Notes under the pieces: model-generated
The model's input: the letters and a program-made list of their open reading frames with translations, nothing else
What the model was told of the DNA's origin: nothing
Database searches by the model: none
Program-made: the position numbers and the translations under genes
Origin: Mermis nigrescens
Lineage: Eukaryota > Nematoda > Enoplea > Mermithida > Mermithidae
Length of the DNA: 64,000 nucleotides
Assembly (NCBI GenBank): GCA_036768485.1
Contig: JAVLUZ010000508.1
Location: 806,001 to 870,000, forward strand
Direction: 5' to 3'
Part shown: positions 44,397 through 55,179 of the stretch, piece by piece
Layout of the letters: each line of letters starts with the position of its first letter
How positions within the stretch are numbered: the stretch's first letter is position 1

Positions 44397-45994
44397 TTCA
44401 TAAAGCGGTCATGATTGCTATTTTGTTTTGTTCTCGCCCGCCTGCCGGATCTCCGTGAGAAGAGCAAGTGCCGGTGGGTAGTCGTAACACGGGTGGTATA
44501 GTTTTGTTGAAAAAAAATCAAAAAAAAAACAAAAACAAGAAAAAACAAAAAAAAACAAAAATGGTGCCGATACATGCCCAGGTCCCCGTCCTGGCACCGG
44601 GCACTGCTTTTGCATTGCAGAGAGGCATGTTGAAACATTTATATAAACTACTTAAACATTCATTAGCAATCAAAAATGTTAAATGCATAGGTGCATGATG
44701 TCTTGTCTCCCACGCATATGCATGTATACTACCAAAAACTTTGCCATTGAAGAACAATCAGTGATATATTTTTGAAAATTTGTGGAATATTTTTGTACGG
44801 TTGTGAAATATTTTTGTTAAGTTTTGAAAATTTTTTAGCCCTCAGAAATCTAGAAATTAGCTAAAATACACTACAAAAAGTCGAACAACTCTGTTTTTGC
44901 CACACTAAATCGTTACTGTACTATATTACAGTACCGAAAACTTTGAGTGTACAAAATGTACAAAGATTTTTGGGGGCCAATTTTCATGAATTTTTGGCTT
45001 TTTCATTTGAGTGATATATTTTTGTAAAGTTGTGGAATATTTTTGTATACTTGTGAGATATTTTTGTTATGTTTTGAGAAATTTTTGTCAAGTTGTGAAA
45101 TATTTTCGGCTTTTTTGTCAAGTTTTTTAAATATTTTTGTCAAGTTGTGAAATATTTTTGTCGAATTGTGAAAATTTTTTGTAAAATTTTGTATATTTTC
45201 CTGAAAGTGTGCTATTTTACGTGTTTTTTGTTGCTAAAATGATAGAAAGCCATCAATCGGATAAAAAATTTAAATAAAAGAGAAAAAAAGAAAAAATAAA
45301 GAAAATATAGATGAAAAATTAAAAATATGATTTTCAGCACTCAATTCCGTTGTGTCAGTCTCAGCTTGATCAAAAGCTGTTATTTCTGGTAGAAATAACA
45401 TACGATTTGTCTGATAAGCTCTAGAACTACATAGATGTAAAAGAAATAAAATGATTACACAAAGATCAAATCGTAAATCGCTAAGCACTCATGAACTATG
45501 ACTGAATAACAATAATTTTTGTCTGATAAGCTGTAGAACCTCCATAGGTGTACAAGAAATGAAATGAGTGCATCCCAAGTTGAAAATGGACAACATGCAT
45601 AAATGAGAGAAGGTAGACAGACACATAAGATAAAATGGCTACGCCCCTTTGAACTATAAATAAAATGATTCGATCCAAGAGAATGAATAGCATACATAAA
45701 TGAGAGAAGGTAGGCACACCTCTTGTCTGAATAACACATATGGTGTTATGAACTGAAATCAAAATGATTCTCGCTAAGGTACCGTCCAAATTTAGTGCTT
45801 AAATCAACATTGGACGGTACCTTAGCGAGAATCATTTTGATTTCAGTCCATATCAGACAAGAGGTGTGCCTACCTTCTCTCATTTATGTATGCTATTCAT
45901 TGTCTTGGATCGAATCATGTTATTTATAGTTCATAGGGGCGTAGCCATTTTATCTTATGTGTCTGTCTACCTTCTCTCATTTATGTATGTTATC

Positions 45995-46261
45995 CATACG
46001 TGGGCAACAAGAAAATTCTGGGGGGAGGTGCAAGATTTTTTTGAAGGTCAAAAAATGGCCTTAAAAATGGTGGTATGGCGATAAAAACACCATTTTTCGA
46101 CGTTTCTCATTAAGCAATATCCATTGGCATCAAAAAATTGCGAAATAAACAAAAAAATTTCAAAAATTGAATTCTGGGGGGGTATTTTGATTTTTGGGGG
46201 GGGGGTATTTTGGTTTCTGGGGAGGGGTGCATACCCCCCAAACCCCCCACGCCCAGGTGTG
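45995..46261 (-). mobile_element. MITE copy 16, in one palindrome arm only
   Basis: Exact duplication ATGTTATC (45987-45994, 46262-46269). The mirror site in the left arm (about 45590) is empty and gives the original target, which confirms the 8-bp duplication and that insertion postdates the palindrome. Confidence 0.96.
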
Positions 46262-46639
46262 ATGTTATCCATTTTCAACTTGGGTTGCACTCATTTCATT
46301 TCTTGTACACCTATGGAGGTTCTACAGCTTATCAGACAAAATTATTGTTATTCAGTCATAGTTCATAAGTGCTTAGCGATTTACGATTTGATCTTTGTGC
46401 AATCGTTTTATTTCTTTTACATCTATGTAGTTCTACAGCTTATCAGACAAATCATCTCAGAAATAACAGCTGTTGATCAAGCTGAGACTGACACAACGAA
46501 ATTGAGTGCTGAAAACTCATTTTTTAATTTTTCATCTATATTTTCTTTATTTTTCCTTTTTTCTCTTTTATTTAAATTTTTTATCCGATTGATGGCTCTC
46601 TATCATTTTAGCAACAAAAAACACGTAAAATGGCACACT

Positions 46640-47350
46640 TTCAAGAAAATGTAGAAATTTTACAAAAAATTTTCACAACTTGAAAAAAAAATTTCACAAT
46701 TCGACAAAAATATTTCACAACTTCACAAAAATATTTCACAACTTGACAAAAAAGCCGAAAATATTTCACAACTTCACAAAAATTTTTCAAAACATGACAA
46801 AAATATTTCACAAGTATACAAAATTATTCCAAAACTTTACAAAAATAAATCACTGAAATAAAAAAGTTACTGAGAAAAAGCCAAAAATTCATGAAAATTG
46901 GCCCCAAAAAATCTTTGAACATTTTGTACACACAAAATTTTCGGTACTATAATATAGTACAGTAACGATTTAGTGTGGCAAAAACAGAGTTGTTCGACTT
47001 TTTGTAGTGTATTTTAGCTAATTTCTAGATTTCTGAGGGCTAAAATCACTAATAGTTGTCTCAAAACGGCGCAAAGCGCTGGAAAATTTAAGCAATTTCT
47101 GACATTATAAAGATATATAGAGCACACAATTATTCATTTCGGCAAAAAATTTTCACAACTTGACAAAAATTTTTCACAGCTTTACAAAAAATTTTCACAA
47201 CTTGATGGAAATATTTCACAACTTGACAAAAATATTTCACAACTTGACAAAAAAGCCGAAAATGTTTCACAACTTGACAATAAACTTTCGAAACTTAACA
47301 AAAATATTTCACAACTGTACAAAAATATTCCACAAATTTTCAGAAATATA
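46640..47350. repeat. 20-21-base tandem arrays in the right palindrome arm
   Basis: Two arrays (about 46640-46850 and 47140-47350) of TTCACAACTTGACAAAAATA units, mirrored in the left arm at 44770-44840 and 45010-45190. The unit is close to the reverse complement of the array at 7.18-7.42 kb. Confidence 0.85.
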
Positions 47351-47515
47351 TCACTGATTGTTCTTCAATGGCAAAGGTTTCGGTAGTATACATGCATATG
47401 CGTGGGAGACGAGACATCATGCACCTATGCATTTAATATTTTTGATAGCTAGTGAATGTTTAACTAGTTTATATAAATGTTTTAACATGCCTCTCCGCCA
47501 CTGCAAATGCAGTGC

Positions 47516-48863
47516 CATAAGCTGAGGACGGCTGACCTTCACGAGAAGGGGCGTGTCAAGTAACACGGTAAATTGATTGCTGTAATTTAATAAAAACTGT
47601 TAATTTGATTAGTTTAATTTCGTGCATTGCTTAATATGTTTAAATTATGAGAATTGTCCGAAATGTTGTAGGTGTTCCTTTTCAGTATTTTAATTTAATT
47701 GATATTTTGATCGCGTTAATACTGTTATAATGCACTCACTCTCAATTATTGTAGTATGTAGGAAGTAGTTGAGGAAAAATGCAGTCGGACATCTGCTCAG
47801 AATAAAGCCCGATAATCTGGGCAAAAGTTACAAAATTTGTATCAATAGCATGACCGATGTGTTTAAAAATAGGTAAATTATAGCACTGTGTACGCGCTAA
47901 TCCATCTTAACACGCAGGTATGGACATACTACGCAAGCTATATTGGCGATAAATACAGTAGCAGCATGCAAAGAGTTCGCGAAGGGCAATAGTATGAGAT
48001 AAAAGAGGAAAACGCTTGTTGCACAGTAGCATACAAAGCGCGTAAAATCTAATGAAACAGTAATCTGAAACTTCCGCTAGAATTAAGAAAACCCAAGCGA
48101 AGCAAACCAGATCAAACAATCCATAAAACCAAATCAGATTAAAACAGCGTCTCAAAAACTCTATAAAAAGCAGATTATAGATTCAAAACCGCTCAGTTTA
48201 TCCCGTCTGCTGAAAGTAAACTAGCAGGTTCATTCTCATCGCCTTTTCGTACATCAAGCTCAGTATTTCCGTCTGCAAAAACTGTAGTTCGATCATTCTC
48301 AGCGTCTTTGCTCATTGTATTCCGTTATTGTTTTCGTTGTCAACAAGTTCAGCATATTTTGTCGCTATTTCTCGATATTCGTTGATCAGTCTTCGTTTCT
48401 TCATACATCGTAAGTTCGTTCTTGTATTTATTAGTCTTCACAACTAACTGTCTAAAACTGTTAGGGATTTATTTCTTAATAAAATAATCCCATATTTTTG
48501 TCTTCTTGAGTTAAATGTGTTACGCATTTCCTTGAGTTTAGTGATAACAAGTTATATAAAGGAAACTGAACGGAGCGTAACACTAAGCTAATATGCATTT
48601 GCAAATGAATGCAATACTAAGTTTTTTATTACATCTCTCTTTCATAATTTCATTATTTCTCTATTTTTTTCTGCTGTATAACTTTTCAAAGAGCTGAAGC
48701 ATTGAAAACGATGTAAATAACTGGAGATAAAGTGAGGCTAGACAAAGTTCATAGCACAGAGGAAAGACAAACAAAAATGCGAATAAACTGATTGGCTAGA
48801 ATGCAATCCTAACTCATGGTAAATTCAGGGTATGAATAGTGATAATGCAATTAAAATATCAAG
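47516..48863. other. Non-coding stretch upstream of the 163-codon ORF
   Basis: No gene is recognised. Pyrimidine-rich segments with TTCGTT/TTCGTA words occur at 48230-48440. They could be promoter or 5' leader sequence of the downstream ORF, but there is no clear TATA box. Confidence 0.45.
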
Positions 48864-48874
48864 GTTATTTTCAG
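48864..48874 (+). promoter_or_regulatory. Putative 3' splice acceptor upstream of the ORF
   Basis: GTTATTTTCAG matches the short T-rich acceptor typical of nematodes and lies 37 bases before the ATG at 48912. Confidence 0.4.
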
Positions 48875-48911
48875 TAATTAAAGAATTAACAGAATTTGGT
48901 CGATTGGAACC

Positions 48912-49403
48912 ATGGAAGCAACAATTGGTACGCTATTGGGCGTTGGCTCGGAATGGGAGACTTCTCCAAATGAGCCTCAAAACGACGTGGTGGTGGTGAT
49001 AGTTTGTAATTGTCTCGAAGCGTTGCCATGGCTATTGGATCGACGAGTGATACGTGATTCGGACGATTTTAAAAAAGCGTGGCGTAAAGGTTACTGCTAC
49101 GGTACATCATGGAATCAGTTTTGTGACGATTATTTGGAGCAGCGATTCGATTCTTATTCAATATGTGGTGGTCATGCTACTGCTATGAAGGAAACCTTGC
49201 GTCGTCATATGGATATGCAAGTAAATATGCACACGGCCGCCAGGAGAGCCCAAATTTTCGAGAAAGCGCGTGTAAAGCTGGGTAGGAGTGTTCGTACATT
49301 GAAGGAAGCTATAAGGGCCGTTTTGCCGGATCATCGTCGGGAGCGTCTGAGAGCCCCAAACGTTTCTAGACGTTTTGATTCTTTGATTAATGAACGTACC
49401 TAA
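48912..49403 (+). CDS. Intact 163-codon protein, no recognised family
   Basis: The one clean, protein-like frame of useful length in this part of the window. The start context GGAACCATGG is favourable. The N-terminal third is acidic and hydrophobic (a VVVVIVCNCLEALPWLL stretch), the middle has aromatic and Cys residues (WRKGYCYGTSWNQFCDDYLEQ), and the C-terminal third is strongly basic and probably helical (Arg/Lys-rich, RDHRR-like). It may bind nucleic acid or act as a small virion/nuclear protein. No transmembrane helix or signal peptide is convincing. It could be the last exon of a longer gene, given the upstream acceptor. No neighbours share its strand as an operon. I do not recognise the fold. 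Confidence 0.55.
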   Translation: MEATIGTLLGVGSEWETSPNEPQNDVVVVIVCNCLEALPWLLDRRVIRDSDDFKKAWRKGYCYGTSWNQFCDDYLEQRFDSYSICGGHATAMKETLRRHMDMQVNMHTAARRAQIFEKARVKLGRSVRTLKEAIRAVLPDHRRERLRAPNVSRRFDSLINERT

Positions 49404-51289
49404 TTTTTGATGTAGTTCTTTTTCTCCTAAGGCCGCAGGGGTGTAGCGTGGATGCGAAATATTACTTTGTAAACTGTTAATCGTGAAAATTGATACACTG
49501 TAGGTTTGTTTACGTTTAACTTTTTTAGGCACGTCTTTTGCGATCCTTGATTTCTTATTTAGAATGTCTCTTTTTCTGTGTAGCGTAACTTAGTTTACCT
49601 TGTATATTACGTAGGTTAAAAAATGTGTGAGACGCCGTTTGAGCGAGCATCCTTTTGAATCTCTATGTGAATTTATTTAGGTTTAAGAATTGCATTTGAT
49701 TCGTAATTTATCCAAACGAGGAGTCTTAGTTCTTGGGATGGTGGAGTCGGTTGTCTAGCGTAGTGTGGAGTTGGTTTTTGTGGAATCAAGATTGAGTAGC
49801 GACGTTGTTAATTAGTGTCAATATCATGGCTTATTTTGTGAATTGTTAATATTCTTTATTGTTGTTTGATGTCAATTAATACATAGCATATTTATGTTGT
49901 GAGATAATGATTACACCTCGAAGCAAAGGATTAGGCACGGAGCAAGGGTTGGATTCAAAGCCATTTTTAACAACTCTGTTACACTAGAACTAAAGTTAAG
50001 ATACAGTGTAAACTTTACACAACCACAGAGTGTAAAAAAATTTCTGTCGGATTCGTAATTCTGATATTACTGTGATATTACGATCAACATTTATGAAATG
50101 ATTAATTCTCCACAATAGACCGAGGACAAATAAATATCAGATGTAAACCACTTTACACCACTGTTGAGTGCAAACAAAGTGGCGTATCACACTTGGTTTC
50201 CGGTAAATTTTTAGACTTGAGATTATGTCCAGACTCATAACCTAGAACTTGATAGAAAAAACAAGACAGAAACACATTTAACTCCCCCTATTTTTTTGAA
50301 TTTACACCTCCCTAAAAAGCAAGATGTTGATGTAAACAAACGCAATTTGCTGTGACGCGTACCCCTTAGAAGGCACTTCATGTTTATCCTATTCGACCTC
50401 GCCCGACTTTTAAACACAGAAAGTGACGAACAAAAAATGGACAAACACGTATTTTCCACTGTCCTCCACATTGTAAACTCCAAAAATCTGAACCTAATGC
50501 CTTATTGAGTGTAAATAAATCCGGTTCGGGCCAGTTTGTAGCCCTTTGATTGTAATACGTTTGAATGTGCGAAACTTATGTTCTGCAGAATATTTTATAT
50601 GATTTACCAATCAAAATACGGAATACCTGCTTTCCGCCCATTTTACACCTCAGATTTCGAAATTTACTCCCCCATAAATAACTCAATATTACGTTTTTTT
50701 AACGCGGCTTGCTTCGGCCTGTAGCCCTTAAAACCTATTTTATTTCTATCCTATTCAATTCATCCCAATTCATAATCGAAAAAGTTGGCTGAGAAATCTC
50801 GGACAAAATCTATTTTTTTACTCATCCACTAGAGTGTAAAGTTTAAATACTTGGTACTAATTGCGTATTGATTGTAGAAAAGTTTGCTGTTAAACACAAG
50901 ATAGCCCTTGATCTATAGTACATTTCTGTCTGAAAAAATTTCTTAAATCTCATCATCGGAGTTGCTGGCAGACAAAAACAAGTCGAAAGTGCATGTTTTG
51001 CCGAGAGAATTGAAAAAATGAAAAAGTCAGTACCCTGAAGATTTGAACCCATTAGTCTTTTTTCGAATCCGCATGCGTGAACGGATGCATCAGCCTCTGC
51101 AGCAATTCGAAAAATAGGTGAATTTTAGTACTAAGTCAATTATTAGAAAATATTAATCATTCTACTGAAGTTTAAGAATAGTGCATTTATGATAATAAAA
51201 ACAGTTATTTATTAAAGACGAGTCAAAAACCTCTGAAATAAGAAAAATCTCATCAAACAATATGCAATACGGAGTTATCTATCGGCATT
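49404..51289. other. Non-coding stretch with recurrent TGTAAA/TTTACA words
   Basis: No gene is recognised. From about 49.98 kb the sequence is studded with GTGTAAA, TTTACAC and GATTGTAAA words that also mark the 780-bp duplication that follows. It may be a more diverged earlier unit of the same repeat. Confidence 0.45.
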
Positions 51290-52850
51290 AGAAAATAGGT
51301 ATATAATTCAAAGTTCACCTCTTCATACCTCAACAATCAGTGGCTGTAGAACAGTTAAACGGTCAGATTCGTTATTCTGACCTTACGGAGAACATTTCTT
51401 AAAAAATTCATCATCCACGATGCTCTAGGCGGAAAGAATTTGTCACTGTAAAGTTTACACCTGCAATAATAACGCAATATTGATTGTAAAGAAACAAAAT
51501 AAATTTTGACGTATAGCGCTTAGGACGAAGCACAGTTTAAAGGTAGTTACCATGTTCTGTCTACTAAGTGAAGAATTTGGCAGGGAAAAAATATTTTTTT
51601 GTCCCAGACTGTTAACAATAAAACGCCTCTAAATTTGAAAAATATTTTTAAAAAATAAAAAAGGGCCCCTAGATTTTATACCTGTCTACCTTTTGAGATC
51701 AATCAGACTGCATAGAATGTAAAATTGAGTTAGATATGCTCTTGCACATGAAAACAGTAAAAAACCGTCTAATTTACATTCCTGTGCAACAACAAATGAA
51801 ATGAGTGTAAAGAAATTTTAAGACTAGATTCTTAACCTACTAATCGAGGAAAACATTTCTAAAAAAGTTTGGCCCTCCGCAAATCATCTGAATTTTGGGT
51901 GTAAACTTTACACACTCACGACTCGCTCGGTATTCAGTGTAAACAGAAGAACAGGGGTCCTCAGTTTTTTATTGTCTACCTTTTAAAAAGACCGCACCTC
52001 TCAGACGTAAGCCGTTATAGCTGTGAGGGGGACATGTGTTGGGGGTATTCAAGTATATTATAGGTAAGCGCTAACACGTTACCTATGAATTCAAAGTTCA
52101 ACTCTTCATACCTTAACAAATAGTGGCTGTAGAAAAGTTTAAACGTCAGATTCGTTATTCTGACCTTACGGAGAACATTTAAAAAAAATCATTATCCACG
52201 ACGCCCTGGGCGGAAAAAATTTTTCAGTGTGAAGTTTACACCTGCACTAATAACGCATATTGATTGTAAAGAAACAAAATAAATTTTGACGTGTAGCGCT
52301 TAAAACGAGGCACATTTTAAAGGTAGTTACCACATTCTGTCTACTAAGGGGAGAACATGGCAGGGAAAAATATTTTTTTGTCCAAGACTTTTTACAATAA
52401 ACCGCCTCAAAATTTGAAAATATTACTTTAAAAAAATAAGAAAGACTCCCCTAGATTTCATAACCGTCTACCTTTTGAAACCAATCAGACTGCATAGAAT
52501 GTAAAACTGAGTTAGATATGCTCTTACACATGAAAACAGTAAAAAACCGTCTAATTTACACTCCGGTGCAACAACCAATGAGTGTAAAGAAATTTTAAGA
52601 CCAGATTCGTAACCTACTAATAAGGGAAAACATTAAAAAAGTTGGCCATCCGCAAATCATTTGAATTTTTGGTGTAAACTTTACACACTCACGCACGACG
52701 CGCTCGGTATTGTGCAAACAAGAAAAAAATGGGTCCTATGTTTTTATTATCTACCTTTTAAAAAACCCGCACCTCTCAGATGTGTGCCGAGGACATATGT
52801 TGGGGGTACCCAAGTATATTATAGGTACGCGCTAACGCACTACCTATGAT
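51290..52850 (+). repeat. Direct tandem duplication, period about 780 bp
   Basis: Two collinear units (about 51290-52075 and 52080-52850) share TCAAAGTTCA-CTCTTCATACC, CAGATTCGTTATTCTGACC, GATTGTAAAGAAACAAAATA, GGTAGTTACCA, AGACTGCATAGAATGTAAAA and TACCCAAGTATATTATAGG-like ends. Divergence is about 8-10 % by eye. No coding. Confidence 0.85.
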
Positions 52851-53485
52851 GCTTACTTTTTGTAAATTGCTTGCAATTTGCAACGCTGACTTGCTTCGTA
52901 TCATGATTGATAGAAAACTAATTGAAATTATATTTAGAGGTGTTTTATTTTTTATCATGAGCATTATAGCAAACAAACCTGGCTTCAATTGATTAGTGCG
53001 CACAATCGTTGTGGGGATGCAAGTGTACTTACACGTAGTCTGTTTCATGTAAGTTTACGCGTTTTCTACTGCTTTAAACCAACAATTTCTTGATTGTTTT
53101 GAATGCATCGATGTTTGCTATTTCATTCAATTGGCTTGTAAAATCTCTCTATTTTACTCAATCTAATTTCCCATAGCTATTGCATAGCTAACTTGATGCT
53201 TTTTCAATGGTTTTTTGGTCCAATACTTTATTTCAATCTGCAGACCGCAGAATGTACTTCGACTTTTTGCAGTGCTTAGAGAAAGTCTGATTTTTAACAG
53301 ATTCTGCGACATCAGGCATATACATGGGTAGCGTATTCTTAGTCACCTACTTTTACATCTTTTATAATCCACAATCCAAAGTATATTTGTCTTTTTGTTT
53401 CGTCGGAGTATTTTTCTTTGCTAAGTGGGAAACTATTTACCCACTATAAACTGAGAAATACGTATATGAGGGCTGCGATATGTTT
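52851..53485. other. Stretch without a recognised gene
   Basis: No gene. AGTCTGTTTCATGTAAGTTT near 53036 is the reverse complement, with few changes, of AAACTTATGTGAAACAGACT near 53626, so it may be another end of the small palindromic element that follows. Confidence 0.45.
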
Positions 53486-53640
53486 GTTTCACAGAAGTTT
53501 GGGTATAATTTTTAAATAACTGTCCGATGGAAAGCCGACAGATTTCGATTATAGCATCGATTTGGTATATATAGTTATCAAGATCCGTCGGCTTACTTTC
53601 ACAAAAATTCTTAAAATTTATGCCTAAACTTATGTGAAAC
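53486..53640. mobile_element. Small palindromic MITE-like element, 155 bp
   Basis: Ends GTTTCACAGAAGTTTGGGTA and its imperfect complement (TGCCTAAACTTATGTGAAAC at the right) pair over about 30 bases. An inner pair GAAAGCCGAC/GTCGGCTTAC closes a second stem. No coding. The target duplication is not clear. Confidence 0.7.
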
Positions 53641-53940
53641 AGACTATAAGCAAAATAGGAATAAAAGGATCAATAAGTTTTAGCCCTTTTGAGTATATAT
53701 ATCGCCTTTCGAGCAGTAATGTCACGCTAACTTTCCATCTTATAGTTGTCCTTATAGTTTTATCACATACTAGACGTTGTTGAACTAAAGGAAAACTATG
53801 TTTACAATACTGAGATTTTTTATGTTTGCATTGTGAAATATTTATGCAAATTAGGAACGATAGGGTCGATAAGTTTTTAGCCCTTTTAAATATATTTCGC
53901 TTCTCGAGCAATAGTACGGACAACATTAACTAGTAGGTAC
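53641..53940 (+). repeat. Short direct repeat pair (AGTTTTTAGCCCTTTT)
   Basis: Segments at about 53648-53745 and 53855-53925 share GGATCAATAAGTTTTAGCCC-like, ATATAT-TCGC and TCGAGCAGTA-like words in the same order. Confidence 0.6.
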
Positions 53941-54162
53941 TCAGATAAATATATATATAAACTGTTGTAAAAAAATAAAAAATGTTCATGCTAATGAGCG
54001 ATTAGATAAAGCCGCTCAATCCGAGTAAGAGGCATAAAGGCTAGTAAAATTTCTCGTCATTTACAAGCTAGTAGTGATTTCCTTCACTTTGCCTATTTGA
54101 CGCGCTAAAGGACAGCTAGAGTAAGCCTGATTCAAGTCAGTTTTTAAGCGATTACTCGTCGC

Positions 54163-54432
54163 CATACGTGGGCTGCTAGAAAATTCTGGGGAGAGCAGGA
54201 CTTTTCAAAGGTCAGAAAATGGCAATGGCCTTAAAAGTAGTGGTATGGCTAAAAAACACCATTTATCGACGTTTCTCATCGAGCACTATCCATTGGCATC
54301 AAAACTTGCGAAAAAACGAGACAACGTTTAAAAATTGAATTCTGGGAGGGTACTTTGGTTTCTCGGGGAGGGGAGGGTATTCTGGTTTCTCGGGGGTGCA
54401 TAACTCCCCAAACCTTCCCATGCCCAGGTGTG
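54163..54432 (-). mobile_element. MITE copy 17
   Basis: Flanks CTCGTCGC and CTCGTAGC (one mismatch). Ends CATACGTGGGC and GCCCAGGTGTG. Noticeably diverged in the middle (ACCATTTATCGACG, AAAACTTGCG). Confidence 0.9.
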
Positions 54433-55179
54433 CTCGTAGCTACCGTAATCCTAATGCAGTATGAGTTTCTTCAGCAATATGATAAACACTTAGCTTCTTT
54501 TATTTGGGCATGCATTGCGATTGGGTCTGTAGTCTTGACCGATGCACAGTTTGGCTGATATAGAAAGGGGTCAAAAATTGTGCTTTTCTTATGCCAAAAT
54601 AACCTTAAAAACTGATAAAAGCACTAAAACAGCATTAAAACTACGTTTTTAGACAGTTTATGGTCAATTTAAAGCACCTTTGAAGAATTTTTCAATTTTT
54701 ATCCATCTTTAGCGTTTATTTTGCCTCATATTTCCGAGGAAATTTTCCATTTTCCAATTCTAAGAAGTAAAGACCCCCGAATCCCTTGCGCCCACGTGTA
54801 TGCCCGGTCTTTACAAAATAACTTAAATTATAAGAAAGCTAAAGTGTCTTCTGAACGGACAACTTCAATACTTTCTGAGAAAAAAACGAGGCGACATAGA
54901 AATAAAAATAGTGAAAATCAAAAATTTTGTTATAAACTGCATAAAATTGATTAGAAACTGTACTCGTATAATAACATAAGTTCTTTATTTAGGCATTTAG
55001 ACCAATTTTGAGATAATTTTTGCTGAAACCCGCAGAGCCGACTGGCTCCTTCAGACCGATTGTGTTATGCATCTACAGTCATTTCAAGACCATAAAGGGG
55101 AAAACCCAAAATTCTTTGAAGAAAATAAGACAAATCAGAGGCCAAACGATGAAAAGAATACGTTTTTTCACAAAAGCGC

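Larger units (their letters stand above)
44605..47515. repeat. Large palindrome, arms about 1.2-1.4 kb, loop about 20 bp
   Basis: The centre is at about 45790-45810: CTCGCTAAGGTACCGTCCAA faces TTGGACGGTACCTTAGCGAG. Matching continues outward through TTATCAGACAA, CAATCGG, GCTAAAATGATAGA, the T-rich 20-base array and GTATACATGCATATGCGTGGG, to AGAGAGGCATGTT against AACATGCCTCTC. The right arm is longer because it holds a MITE and an additional module with a GGCGC-AA-GCGC remnant. The arms include tandem TTTTTGTCAAGTTGTGAAATA units. Confidence 0.9.

Noticed and set aside
44468..44698. Lys/Asn-rich frame after PolB
   Set aside because: Encoded by an A-rich simple tract (AAAAACAAAAAC); no gene-like features.
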